Origin: Planctomycetota bacterium
GTDB lineage: Bacteria > Planctomycetota > UBA1135 > UBA2386
DNA: 64,000 nt
Assembly (NCBI GenBank): GCA_016713175.1
Contig: JADJPQ010000011.1
Coordinates: forward strand, 236,915 to 300,914
Direction: 5' to 3'
The position numbers were made by a program, and so were the translations under genes. Within the stretch, counting starts at the first letter, position 1. Each line of letters starts with the position of its first letter. This document shows positions 1 through 10,200 of the stretch, one piece after another. The notes under the pieces are model-generated. The model searched no databases. It was not told where the DNA came from and saw only the letters and a list, made by a program, of their open reading frames with translations.

Positions 1-604
1 CGCCGGCGGACAGGTCCATGCCGCCAGGCAGCGGTGCACCACCGCCGAGCGAGACGCCGCAGACCCCCAACTCGGAGCCGCCGCCGACCCCCGAGGCGTT
101 CGTTGCGCCAGGCCCGAAGGCGAACTCGATCGTGCCACTCGGGAGGAGATGCAGCTGCAGGTCGAACGAGATCTCGGCCATACCGAAGATCTGCACGTCC
201 TGCCAGGTGACCGTGCAGCGGCTCGGGCCTGCATCCAGCCAGATCTGCGAAGTGGCTCCGGCAGCCACGATGTCGGTCCAGAGCGCCGCGATCATCGGCG
301 ACCCGGACACGAGGTTTGCACCCGACGGCGAGAACAGCAGAGGATCGCCGGACGACGGCGGTGACGGCACCCCGCCGTTCGAGAGGAACACGATGCCGTG
401 GTCGGAGATGTGCAGGTCCGTGAACGTGCTGCCCTGGAGCGGGAACGCGAAGCCGATCGACTGCATCGGCAGCACGACGTCGGTGCCGCTGCCGAGGGCT
501 ATGCCCGGAGCTGGTGCGTGGAAGCAGTTCTGGGCCAGCGCCTGCGACATCGACATCGACATCGCCGCCACGACCGCGAGGAAGAGGGTTCGGTTGTAGT
601 TCAT
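1..604 (-). CDS. Secreted nidogen-like protein (3' end beyond window)
   Basis: This gene reads leftwards off the window edge; about 201 codons are visible and the C-terminus is missing. The first 24 residues are a signal peptide (hydrophobic LFLAVVAAM, then SQALAQ), so the product is exported. The mature part has the strand pattern of a nidogen-like (NIDO) beta-sandwich: IGFAFPLQG, ISDHGIVFLSNG, MIAALWTDI, VTWQDVQIF and LLPSGTIEFAFG. NIDO-type domains occur in extracellular adhesion proteins, but the role here is unknown. The ATG has AAGGAG five bases upstream and lies 10 bases after the stop of the ELWxxDGT gene to its right, so the two are probably one transcript. Confidence 0.75.
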   Translation of the reverse strand, partial: MNYNRTLFLAVVAAMSMSMSQALAQNCFHAPAPGIALGSGTDVVLPMQSIGFAFPLQGSTFTDLHISDHGIVFLSNGGVPSPPSSGDPLLFSPSGANLVSGSPMIAALWTDIVAAGATSQIWLDAGPSRCTVTWQDVQIFGMAEISFDLQLHLLPSGTIEFAFGPGATNASGVGGGSELGVCGVSLGGGAPLPGGMDLSAG

Positions 605-614
605 GGGGGCTCCT

Positions 615-3600
615 TCAGTTGCCGACGACCAGTTCGAGGCCGTTCGTCGCCAGGTTGGGCGGGTAGTCGAGCAGCACCTGCATGCGCGCCACGGTGCCGA
701 GCAGGGCCAACGCCGCGGGTACCGTCACGGTGCGCACGAAGTTGCCCGTGGTCACGAACGAGTCGACGACGACGGCCGAGGCGGGATCGACCCAGACCGG
801 GCAGGACACGTTCGGCAACGTCACCGGTCCCGGAGCTGCTGGCAGCAGCGACATCAGCGTCGTCGCCGGCGCGCCAACCCCGGGTTCGAACACCCAGTAC
901 GTCAGCCCCTGGCCGAGCCGCGGCGCCGTCGATCGCAGGCGCAAGGTCTGGAACGGCCGCACGCACGAGTCGCCGATCGGCGAACTGGCGCCGCTCATGT
1001 CGACCGCCCAGAGCTCATTGCCTCTGCCCGTCACCTTCTCGTCCGCTGCGAACATCACGTGGCGGCCAGCAGGAATCGCCGGCAAACTGCTCGTCGAGGA
1101 TTCGAAGCCCGGTGCCAGGTCCGCGACCATCGCCACGCTCTGGAAGTCGATCCACGACGCGTACCACGGCTCGCGACCGTGCACGCCATCGTCGGCCGAG
1201 AAGAACAGGTGGCGGGTCGACCAGACGAGACCAGTAGGGCTCGAACCGAACGCGCCCGGACGCAGATCGAACAGCGTCGCCCCAGTCGTGGTGTCGATGC
1301 GCCAGAGCTCGCGGCCGTGCACACCGTCGTCCGCCGCGCAGGCGACGACGCCGACGTGCACCGGGGTGATCGACCCGATCGAACTGCCCAAGGGGCCGGG
1401 ACGCAAATCGGCGATCATCGCTGTCCCCGTCTGCACGCCGCTCGACCGCCAGGGCTCGCTGCCGTGCACCCCGTCGTTACCGGCATAGACGAGCGTGCCG
1501 ACGTCGACCAGAGGGCCGGCCGCACCGCTGCCGGGGCCGGGGTTCGCGTCTCGCACGAGAAACGTGCCGCTGGCGAGCCCATTGCTCGCCCACAGCTCAC
1601 GGCCATGCACACCGTCATCGGCGGTGAAGAAGCAGCGGTTGCGGAACGCGACCAGCGACGCAGGACTCGACCCCGCGGCTCCAGGCCGGATGTCGGCGAC
1701 GAGCGTCGGCGCGGCGGGCGGCTGCCAGACCCACAGTTCGCGGCCGGTGCTGCCGTCGACGCGCTCTCCCGTGAGGAAGATGCGGTCGCCGACGACGGTC
1801 CAGTCCGCCATCCTCCGGAGGCCCTGGGCGGGCATGACGTCCGCCTGCAACGAAGCCCCGGTTCGGTCCGTGCTCCAGATCATCTGGGCGAGCCCGGACT
1901 CGGCGGAGCTTGCGGGAATCCCGAAGTAGACCCGGTTGCCGAACTCCATCAGCCCGAACACTCTCGGCTTCTGAATGCCTGGCACGGGCAACGTCCTGGC
2001 CAACGACGTGCCGGCCGGAGTGCCATCGGTGACGTACAGACTCGGATTCGCACTCGATAGCGAGCCGTAGTTCACCAGGAGCAGCGCCGTACCGTCGCCA
2101 AAGGCGATCGCCTGGGGCGTCTCGGGCAACGGCAGGAACCCGGGTCCCAACAACTGCGTGGCGATGCCGGACTGGCCATCGGCAGCCCAGAGCGACCAGG
2201 ACGGCGAGGTCGAGGGTGGCGAGGATGCCAGGATCAACGCACGCCCATCCGACCACCGCGCGGTCACCCCACCGGCCCCCGCACCTGCCACGGCGCGTGG
2301 ACTCGAGGACAGAATCGAGTTGGTGAGGTTGCGCACCAACACCGGCGTCACCGTCGATGCGTCCGCACGATGCAGTTCACGGCCGAACGGCGAGTCGGCC
2401 GCATAGAGCAGGGACTCGGTCGCCCCAACGGTGAGCACACCACACACCTTCGGGTCCGACGAACCAAGCCCCGGTACCGCGTCGAACGCCATGCTCGTAC
2501 CACCGGGCGAGCCGTCGGTTCGCCACAACTCACGGCCCGAAGTCGGATTCTCGGCGGCGAAGAAGACGCGGCCATCCGCGTGTCCCAAGACCTTTGGACG
2601 ACTGCTGCCTTCCCCGGGATTGGCGTCGACCAGCATGGCGGCCGACGTTCCGTCGTGCCGCCACAATTCACGTCCGGGCCCGGAGACCTCGGCACTGAAC
2701 CAGAGGTCCGGCAATGGTCCGGCCGACGACGGCATCGCGACGAGGTCCTGCGGTGCGGAGCCGAGCGGCCCGGGCTCGAGGTCCAGCGACGCGAGTTGTC
2801 CATTCGCGAGCGACATCCGCCACAGCTCCTGCCCCAGCGCGGCGTTCGTCGCCGTGAAGAACACGTCGCCGCCGCGGGCCACCAGATCGCGCGGTGCGGC
2901 ACCACCTGGACCGGGCGCCACCTCGGCGGACGGCTCGAGTGTGAAGACGGACGTCGAAAACGGCCGCCGCAATCGGCGCACCTCGCTGCCCGTGACCCCG
3001 TCGTTGCCGATCGTCGCGACGTAGAGATCCCGCGAGGTCGGCTCGACCCAGGTGGCGAAGCCGGTGCTGTCGTTCGGGGCCACGAAGCCCGATCCGAAGC
3101 TGGGCCAAAGATCGTGCACGAGCTGCAGAGTCGCCGCGCCCGAGGGGCCGAGTTCGAAGACATAGGGTTCGCGCCCGATGCTGGAGAGGTACGGCGACAG
3201 CGATGAGAAGAAGGTCAGATGGCGGGTCTGCGTGCCGCTCTGCCACGCCAAAGCCGTGAGGTGGCTCGGGGCCGTCCCGGCGCCTGACACCAGGTTGCAC
3301 CACGAGCCGTCGGTCCAGAACAGATAGGTACGGGAGCCATTGCTCGCCCCAAACACGATCCACGGCCCACCGTGCCAGCGATCCGGCACCGCCGCCAACG
3401 TGTAACCCGCCAAGATCCGTCGCGTGCCTGCTGCCGTGCCATCGGTGGACCACACGTCCCCCGAGAAGGCCGACGTCGCCGCGCCGAAGATCACCCGGTC
3501 ACCGACCCGCGCAGCCAACGGCGGTAGGGCGATGGGGATCGAATTGGGCAAGCGGCTCGTGCCGCTGAATGTGCCGTCGCTGGTGTAGGGCATCCAACTG

Positions 3601-3791
3601 GTCCCAGGACGCCCGAAGAACAGCAGCCAGTCCTTCTGCACCGTGCCGACGGACGGGTTGGTGTCACCATCGACGGCCGACGGCAGCAGATCGGCGACGA
3701 AATGCACCGCTGGCGCCTGCCCGCGGGCCGACCCACCGAGGAGAGCCAGGCCCCAGATGGCGCCCAGAGTGATCTTGCGTGCAACGATCAT
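615..3791 (-). CDS. Secreted ELWxxDGT-repeat protein, copy 1
   Basis: A 1058-residue exported protein. I chose the ATG at 3791 because it gives a clean signal peptide (MIVARKITLGAIWGLALLGG, then SARGQ); the frame stays open 33 codons further upstream but that stretch is not signal-like. The body is a long series of ELWxxDGT-type repeats (GRELWRTDGSPGGT, GRELWVWQP, GRELWASNGLASGT), expected to fold as a beta-propeller-like surface. The last ~110 residues (from VRPFQTLRLRST to NGLELVVGN) form the lineage-type C-terminal beta-domain that recurs in other exoproteins here. It is the tandem paralogue of the next gene to the right. The 3' 1.2 kb of the two is nearly identical in nucleotides while the 5' parts are clearly diverged. 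Function unknown; surface or extracellular location inferred. Confidence 0.85.
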   Translation of the reverse strand: MIVARKITLGAIWGLALLGGSARGQAPAVHFVADLLPSAVDGDTNPSVGTVQKDWLLFFGRPGTSWMPYTSDGTFSGTSRLPNSIPIALPPLAARVGDRVIFGAATSAFSGDVWSTDGTAAGTRRILAGYTLAAVPDRWHGGPWIVFGASNGSRTYLFWTDGSWCNLVSGAGTAPSHLTALAWQSGTQTRHLTFFSSLSPYLSSIGREPYVFELGPSGAATLQLVHDLWPSFGSGFVAPNDSTGFATWVEPTSRDLYVATIGNDGVTGSEVRRLRRPFSTSVFTLEPSAEVAPGPGGAAPRDLVARGGDVFFTATNAALGQELWRMSLANGQLASLDLEPGPLGSAPQDLVAMPSSAGPLPDLWFSAEVSGPGRELWRHDGTSAAMLVDANPGEGSSRPKVLGHADGRVFFAAENPTSGRELWRTDGSPGGTSMAFDAVPGLGSSDPKVCGVLTVGATESLLYAADSPFGRELHRADASTVTPVLVRNLTNSILSSSPRAVAGAGAGGVTARWSDGRALILASSPPSTSPSWSLWAADGQSGIATQLLGPGFLPLPETPQAIAFGDGTALLLVNYGSLSSANPSLYVTDGTPAGTSLARTLPVPGIQKPRVFGLMEFGNRVYFGIPASSAESGLAQMIWSTDRTGASLQADVMPAQGLRRMADWTVVGDRIFLTGERVDGSTGRELWVWQPPAAPTLVADIRPGAAGSSPASLVAFRNRCFFTADDGVHGRELWASNGLASGTFLVRDANPGPGSGAAGPLVDVGTLVYAGNDGVHGSEPWRSSGVQTGTAMIADLRPGPLGSSIGSITPVHVGVVACAADDGVHGRELWRIDTTTGATLFDLRPGAFGSSPTGLVWSTRHLFFSADDGVHGREPWYASWIDFQSVAMVADLAPGFESSTSSLPAIPAGRHVMFAADEKVTGRGNELWAVDMSGASSPIGDSCVRPFQTLRLRSTAPRLGQGLTYWVFEPGVGAPATTLMSLLPAAPGPVTLPNVSCPVWVDPASAVVVDSFVTTGNFVRTVTVPAALALLGTVARMQVLLDYPPNLATNGLELVVGN

Positions 3792-3879
3792 GTTGGGGAG
3801 CAAGACGCCAGCAGCAGCGCCTGCACGTCGTCGGCACGCGATTTTCTCGGGTCCCGCGCCGCTGCCGACGAACGCGGAG

Positions 3880-6800
3880 TCAGTTGCCAACGACCAGTTC
3901 GAGGCCGTTCGTCGCCAGGTTGGGCGGGTAGTCGAGCAGCACCTGCATGCGCGCCACGGTGCCGAGCAGGGCCAACGCCGCGGGTACCGTCACGGTGCGC
4001 ACGAAGTTGCCCGTGGTCACGAACGAGTCGACGACGACCGCCGAGGCGGGATCGACCCAGACCGGGCAGGACACGTTCGGCAAGTTCACCGGTCCCGGAG
4101 CTGCCGGCACCAGCGACATCAGCGTCGTCGCCGGCGCGCCAACGCCCGGTTCGAACACCCAGTACGTCAGCCCCTGGCCAAGCCGCGGCGCCGTCGATCG
4201 CAGGCGCAAGGTCTGGAACGGCCGCACGCACGAGTCGCCGATCGGCGAACTGGCGCCGCTCATGTCGACCGCCCAGAGCTCGTTGCTGCCCGAGTTCGCC
4301 CACGCGGGGAACATCACGTGGCGGCCGGCTGGAATCGGCTTCGCGGTTATGGCCATCGAGGATGATCCTCCCGGCGCCAGGTCCGCGACCATCGCCACGC
4401 TCTGGAAGTCGATCCACGACGCGTACCACGGCTCGCGACCGTGCACGCCATCGTCGGCCCAGAAGAACAGGTGGCGAGTCGACCAGACGAGACCATTGGG
4501 GTTCGAACTGAACGCGCCCGGACGCAGATCGAACAGCGTCGCCCCAGTCGTGGTGTCGATGCGCCAGAGCTCGAGGCCGTGCACACCGTCGTGCGCAGTG
4601 CAGGCGACGACGCCGACGTGCACCGGAGTGATCGAGCCGATCGAGCTGCCCAAGGGGCCCGGATACAAGTCGGCGATCATCGCGGTACCCGCCTGCACAC
4701 CGCTCGACCGCCAGGGCTCGCTGCCGTGCACGCCGTCGTTGCCGGCGTAGACGAGCGTGCCGACGTCGACCAGCGGTCCGGCTGCACCGTTGCCGAGGCC
4801 GGGGTTCGCGTCGCGCACCAGGAAGGTGCCGCTGGCGAGCCCGTTGCTCGCCCACAACTCACGGCCATGCACCCCGTCGTCGGCGGTGAAGAAGCAGCGG
4901 TTGCGGAACGCGACCAGCGACGCGGGACTCGACCCCGCGGCTCCAGGCCGGATGTCGGCGACGAGCGTCGGCGCTGCGGGCGGCTGCCAGACCCACAGCT
5001 CGCGGCCGGTGCTGCCGTCGACGCGTTCTCCCGTGAGGAAGATCCGGTCGCCGACGACGGTCCAGTCCTGCATGTTTCGGATGCCCTGCGCTGCACCGAC
5101 GACGGCCTGCGGCGCCGCGCCGGCGCGAGTCGTCTGCCAGATCTTGGCGGCTGTTCCGATGGCCGTGGGGGTTTCGGGAGTCCCGAAGTACACTCCGTCA
5201 CCAAACTCCATCAACCCGAAGGCCTTGGGCCACTGTGAGGCAGTTCCGGGCACCGGGACCGTCGCCACGTGCCGCGTCCCGACAGCCGTCCCGTCGGTCA
5301 CGAACAGCCGGGGGCGGCCGTAGTGGTTCGAGTTCGCCAGGATCAGGGCCGTGCCGTCGTCGAAGCAGATCGCCGTAGGGTCCTCTTCATCCTGCCCGAC
5401 CAGTGTCCCGGGCGGTGCCAGCAGAGTGACCTGACCTGCTCTGCCGTCGGCGAGCCACAGCACAGTGTCCCTCTTGTCGATATTAAAGAACGTCGTGACT
5501 TCGGTCCCCAGGATCAGGGCTCGGCCGTCGGCCCAACGAGCGGTTCCGCCGCCAACGGCCTCCCGCATCGGTCGCAGATCGGTGCCCCTCGCCCAATACA
5601 AGGAGAGCCAGGGGACGGGGGTTGGTGCGGCCGTGGCCGCGTTGGCTCGGAGTAGGCGGTCGGAGCCAGTGAAGCTGGTGGCGGCCGAGTACAGCAAGAA
5701 CTCGTTCCCCCCGACGGCGAGCACGCCGCAGGCCCTGGGGTCCGACGAGTGATGCGCCGCGACATTGTAGACCATGGCCGTTCCAGCCGTCGTGCCGTCG
5801 CTGCGCCACAACTCTCGCCCGTGGAAGAACACGTCGGTGGCAGCAAAGAATACCCGCCCGTCGGCATGACCCAGGACCTCCGGGTCGCTGTCGCCAAACA
5901 GATTTGCGTCGACCACCAACGAAGCCGCGGTGCCGTCATGGCGCCACAGTTCACGGCCGACGCCCGCCGCGAAGGCGCTGAACCAGATGTCAGGCAGCGG
6001 TCCACCGCCGAGTGCGGGCACGGCGAAGAGACCGCGCGGCGTCGACCCCTGGAACCCGGCCTGCAAGTCCGTCGGTGTCAGTTGCCCATTCGCGAAGGAC
6101 AGCCGCCAGAGCTCGCGCCCCAGCGCGACGTTCTCCGCGGAGAAGAGCACCTCGTCACCACGAACCACCAGGTCGCGCGGCAGGGCGCTGGCCGCGCCGG
6201 GGGCCACTTCGCCAGTCGGCAGGAACGTGAAGCTCGATCCCGCGAACGGACAGCGGAACCGGCGCATCTCGGATCCCATGCCCCCGCTGGTCGCAACCGT
6301 CGCGAGGTAGAGGTCCTTCGAGACCGGCTCGACCCAGGTCGCGAAGCCGGTGCTCTCGGGCGGCGCGTCGAACCACAGGGCGGGTCCGTTCACCGGATCC
6401 CGTACGACACGCGGGCTGGTAGTGCCGGACGGCAGCGATTCGACGACGTGGGGTTGGATCGCTTGTGGGTCCGAGGCGGTCCCAGGCGACGCGTAGAAGG
6501 TCAGGTAGCGAGTCGCGGCCCCGCTCTGCCATGCCACGGCCGTCAAGTGGCTCGGTCGCATCGTGCCGACGTAGGCGACGGTCGTGCCGTCGGTGCGGTA
6601 CAGGTAGGAGCGAGTACCTCGTTTGGCGCCGAAGACGATCCATGCCCCCCCGTGCCATCGATCCGGCACCGAAGAGACCCCGTAACCCTGCAGGATGCGC
6701 CGCGTCCCCGCGGCGGTTCCGTCCGTGCGCCACACATCGCTCGTGCCGTCGGCATGGTCGATGCCGAAGATCACGCAGTCATGGACCCGAGCGGCGAGGG

Positions 6801-7086
6801 GCGCCGGCCCCGGATTCGACGTCGGCACGTCCTTGATCGATCTGTGCACCGAGCCGTCCGTCACCCCGAGCGACCACCGATCGTTGGGACCCGGGTTGCC
6901 GCGTGGCCGAGCGAAGAACACCATCAGGTCCTGCAGCGCCACACCCTTCGACGCCTCGATGATCGCATGATCACTGATCTGGAGTTCCTCGACGGAGTGC
7001 ACCGAAGGCGCCTGCCCGGTCGCCCCGACGGCGAACAGCGCAGCGAGCATGCGAACGGCGAAGACACGGAGTGGAGGAGTTGTCAT
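3880..7086 (-). CDS. Secreted ELWxxDGT-repeat protein, copy 2
   Basis: A 1068-residue exported protein with the same architecture as copy 1: signal peptide (RVFAVRMLAALFAVGATGQ), ELWxxDGT repeats (GRELWRHDGT, GRELWRSDGTTAGT, GREPWYASW) and the same final beta-domain ending NGLELVVGN. The ATG at 7086 is the only start giving a signal peptide; the open frame continues far upstream only as a shadow of the divergent gene. It is followed 88 bases later by copy 1 on the same strand, so a shared transcript of three genes (copy 2, copy 1, nidogen-like) is likely. The divergent gene at 7264 leaves a 177-base region that must hold both promoters. Function unknown. Confidence 0.85.
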   Translation of the reverse strand: MTTPPLRVFAVRMLAALFAVGATGQAPSVHSVEELQISDHAIIEASKGVALQDLMVFFARPRGNPGPNDRWSLGVTDGSVHRSIKDVPTSNPGPAPLAARVHDCVIFGIDHADGTSDVWRTDGTAAGTRRILQGYGVSSVPDRWHGGAWIVFGAKRGTRSYLYRTDGTTVAYVGTMRPSHLTAVAWQSGAATRYLTFYASPGTASDPQAIQPHVVESLPSGTTSPRVVRDPVNGPALWFDAPPESTGFATWVEPVSKDLYLATVATSGGMGSEMRRFRCPFAGSSFTFLPTGEVAPGAASALPRDLVVRGDEVLFSAENVALGRELWRLSFANGQLTPTDLQAGFQGSTPRGLFAVPALGGGPLPDIWFSAFAAGVGRELWRHDGTAASLVVDANLFGDSDPEVLGHADGRVFFAATDVFFHGRELWRSDGTTAGTAMVYNVAAHHSSDPRACGVLAVGGNEFLLYSAATSFTGSDRLLRANAATAAPTPVPWLSLYWARGTDLRPMREAVGGGTARWADGRALILGTEVTTFFNIDKRDTVLWLADGRAGQVTLLAPPGTLVGQDEEDPTAICFDDGTALILANSNHYGRPRLFVTDGTAVGTRHVATVPVPGTASQWPKAFGLMEFGDGVYFGTPETPTAIGTAAKIWQTTRAGAAPQAVVGAAQGIRNMQDWTVVGDRIFLTGERVDGSTGRELWVWQPPAAPTLVADIRPGAAGSSPASLVAFRNRCFFTADDGVHGRELWASNGLASGTFLVRDANPGLGNGAAGPLVDVGTLVYAGNDGVHGSEPWRSSGVQAGTAMIADLYPGPLGSSIGSITPVHVGVVACTAHDGVHGLELWRIDTTTGATLFDLRPGAFSSNPNGLVWSTRHLFFWADDGVHGREPWYASWIDFQSVAMVADLAPGGSSSMAITAKPIPAGRHVMFPAWANSGSNELWAVDMSGASSPIGDSCVRPFQTLRLRSTAPRLGQGLTYWVFEPGVGAPATTLMSLVPAAPGPVNLPNVSCPVWVDPASAVVVDSFVTTGNFVRTVTVPAALALLGTVARMQVLLDYPPNLATNGLELVVGN

Positions 7087-7263
7087 GCGTCGCCCAGGAA
7101 GACGGCAGCAGACCCGGCGGCACCTCACCCAAACGGTGAACGACCTGGCCCCGGCAGCCCGCGAGTCTCCAGACGCCCCACGGCTGGACACCCATGCACC
7201 ACGACCGGCGAATCGAGGCGATTGCCGTGATGTCTTCCCCGGCGGGCCTACGTCTTGGAGGTC
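7087..7263. promoter_or_regulatory. Divergent promoter region between two exoprotein genes
   Basis: This 177-base gap separates the leftward ELWxxDGT gene from the rightward repeat-propeller gene, so promoters for both must lie here. I could not assign convincing -35/-10 boxes on either strand; planctomycete promoters often lack recognisable sigma-70 consensus. Confidence 0.4.
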
Positions 7264-10200
7264 ATGCTGGCAAGTCGTCCCCCGTGCATGCTCCTCACCG
7301 CCCTCGTCCTGCTGACCACTGCGGCCCCCTCTCCCGGCCAGTGTGCGCCCGAGTGGCTGGCGGACACCAGTTTCGGCACCGACGGTCGCGTGACGGACTT
7401 GCAGCCGTGGGATCCGGACGGCCCTGGCCCGTTGGCGCCGCGCCTCGTCGGGGCCGGCCACTTCGCCACCGCTGGCAACGTCGTGACCAACCAGGTCGCT
7501 ACCTACGATCCGTCGACGCGCACCTGGGCCACCCTCGGGGACCTGCCGCCGGTGCTCGGCGGTTCTCCCAAGATCACGACGCTCGCCAACGGCAGCCTCG
7601 TCCTGGCCACCAATCGCTCGGTACTGCAGTGGAACGGCACTTCGTGGACGACCCTCGGCACCGCCAACGCGATCGTCAATGAGATCATCGCGATGCCCAA
7701 CGGGGACCTCGTCATCGGCGGTGACTTCTTCAGCGTGTCGGGTGTGCCTGCACGGAAGGTCGCGCGTTGGAATGGGTCGACCTGGTCCGCGTTGGGGTCG
7801 GGGCTCGAAACCCAGCCCTACGCCCTCGTTGCTCTTCCAGGCGGCGACCTGGTTGCAGGCGGGTACTTCACGACCGCGGGCGGCAACCCCGCCAACCGCG
7901 TCGCAAGGTGGAACGGCACGACCTGGTCCGCTCTCGGCCCGGGCCTCGGAACACCCGGCACGTATCTCAACGCCTACGTCCTGGACATGGCCGTCCTGCC
8001 CGGCGGCGACGTCGTGGCGGTTGGGCGCTTCGCATCCGCGGGAGCCACCGCGGTGAGCAACGTGGCACGCTGGGACGGCACGACCTGGCACGCGGTCGGC
8101 ACCGGCACGAACGACACGGTCGAAGATGTCGCAGTCATCGGCGACAACCACTTGCTGGTCGGCGGACACTTCACGGCCGCGGGTGGGGCGCCGGCCAGCC
8201 GGGTGGCCCGATGGACGGGCAGTGCGTGGTCGGCGATCGAAGGCGGTGTCGACGACTACGTCTCCGCCGTCGCGACCATGCCCGGCGGCAGCACCTACTT
8301 CGGTGGCAACTTCACCACGGCGAACGGCATGCCGGCCGCCCGCCTGGCGTCCTACACACCAGCCTGGTCGCTGTTCCCGACCGGCCTCACGCCGCCGAGT
8401 GTGCGAGCCGTCGTCCACATGGCCAACGGCGATGTCGTCGTCGGCGGCGGCGAAGTGCCTGGGGGCGTGGCTCGGACCGACGGAGTCGCCTGGTACTCGC
8501 TCGGTGGCGGCGTGTCCCACTTCTTCGCAACCCAAGTGAGCGACCTGCTCGAACTGCCCGGGGGGGACCTCGTCGTCACCGGCACCTTCAACAACGCCGG
8601 CGGAGCGACCATCCACAACATCGCGCGGTGGAACGGCAGCACCTGGGCGTCGTTCGGGTCCGGCACCAACGGGGAAGTCAATGCCGTGGTGCGAATGCCC
8701 AACGGCGACCTCGTGGCGGGCGGCTTGTTCACGATGGCCGGCGGCCTGCCGGTGAACCGCATCGCCCGCTGGGATGGCTCGGCCTGGTCGGCGCTGGGCG
8801 CTGGCGTCAACGGCAACGTCTACGCACTCGCGGTGGCACCCGACGGCAGCCTGGTGGCCGGCGGCTCGTTCACGACGGCCGGCGGCTCCGCCGCAGACCG
8901 CGTCGCCCGCTGGAACGGTGCCTTCTGGGCACCGGTCGGCGGCGGCCTCGTCGGCAGCTCGGGCAGCGTGTTCTCCCTGCTGCACCTTCAGGACGGCAGT
9001 CTGCTCGTCGGTGGTTCGTTCACGACCGCCAACGGGGCGCCCGGCAACGGTATCGTGCGCTTCACCAGCTCGTGGCAACCGCTCGGAGTCGGCGTCGTGG
9101 GCACCGTCTTCGGCCTTGAGCAACTCGCTTCCGGGGCGATCGTCGTGGCCGGCAGCCTCACGGGAGCCGGCGGCGTCCCCACGCAGCGCCTCGCGCGCTA
9201 CGAGGTCAGCACCTGGGTGCCCGTCGTGCCGGGAACCAATGGCTCTGTGAGTGCTCTGGCCAAGGCCCCCGACGGGGAAACGCTGGTTCTCGGCGGTTCC
9301 TTCACGCAGGCAGGCGGGCTGCCCGCCAATGCGGTCGCACGCTTGCGCTCGCGCGGTGAGGGCTGGTCCGCGGTGACGACTGGCCTCGGCTCCCTGGCTG
9401 CGCCGGTGACCGCCCTCACGATGCGTGGCAACGGCCACATCGTGGCGGCGATGACGCCGAGCAGCTCCCGCCCACATCTGACGACGTGGAACGGCCAGTC
9501 CTGGTCGCAGCCTCACTCCGGCAGCGACGGCTTCATCCTCGACCTCTTGGAGCTGGCGTCGGGGGATCTGGTAGCCGTGGGCAACTTCACGAGGATCAGC
9601 GGCCAGAGTGTGTTCGGGATCGCGCGCTGGGACGGCCAGGCCTGGCATGCACTGGGCAACGGACTGCGGGATACCTCCGGGGGGAGGGCGCTTGTGTATT
9701 GCCTTGCCGCCTTGCCCAACGGCAATCTCGTTGCGGGCGGGAACTTCGCATCAGCGGGTGGAGTCATCACCAGCAACGTCGCCCGTTGGGACGGCCAGGC
9801 CTGGCATGCCATGTCGATCGGCAACTCCTCCGACACCGTGCGCGACCTCGCCGTGATGCCGAATGGCGATCTGATCGCCGCTGGCGTCTTCATGAGCTCG
9901 AGCGGGGTCCAGCTCGGCGGGGTGGCACGATGGATCGGGTCATCCTGGTCTTCGTTGGGCACCGGCATGTCGTCCCCGTCAGCTTCTTCCAGGGAGGTGA
10001 ACGCACTGGTAGTCATGCCGGACGGAACCTTGGTTGCGACGGGCCCGTTCACGTCCGCGGGCGGGACCCCCGCCAACGGCATCGCTCGCTGGAACGGCAC
10101 TGCTTGGTCCAGCCTCGGCTCGGGGCTCAACGGGTACGGTACCGCACTCGAGGTACTGCCAAACGGCGACCTCGTCGTGAGCGGTGTCTTCAGCACCGCC

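Noticed and set aside
541..570. 6-bp tandem repeat (GACATC) in the nidogen-like gene as a contingency locus
   Set aside because: The unit is a multiple of three, only three copies, and only adds Met-Ser pairs to the signal peptide.
7087..9648. Very long N-terminal extension of the ELWxxDGT gene (open frame to 9648, minus strand)
   Set aside because: It is the antisense shadow of the repeat-propeller gene at 7264-10797; the real start with signal peptide is at 7086.
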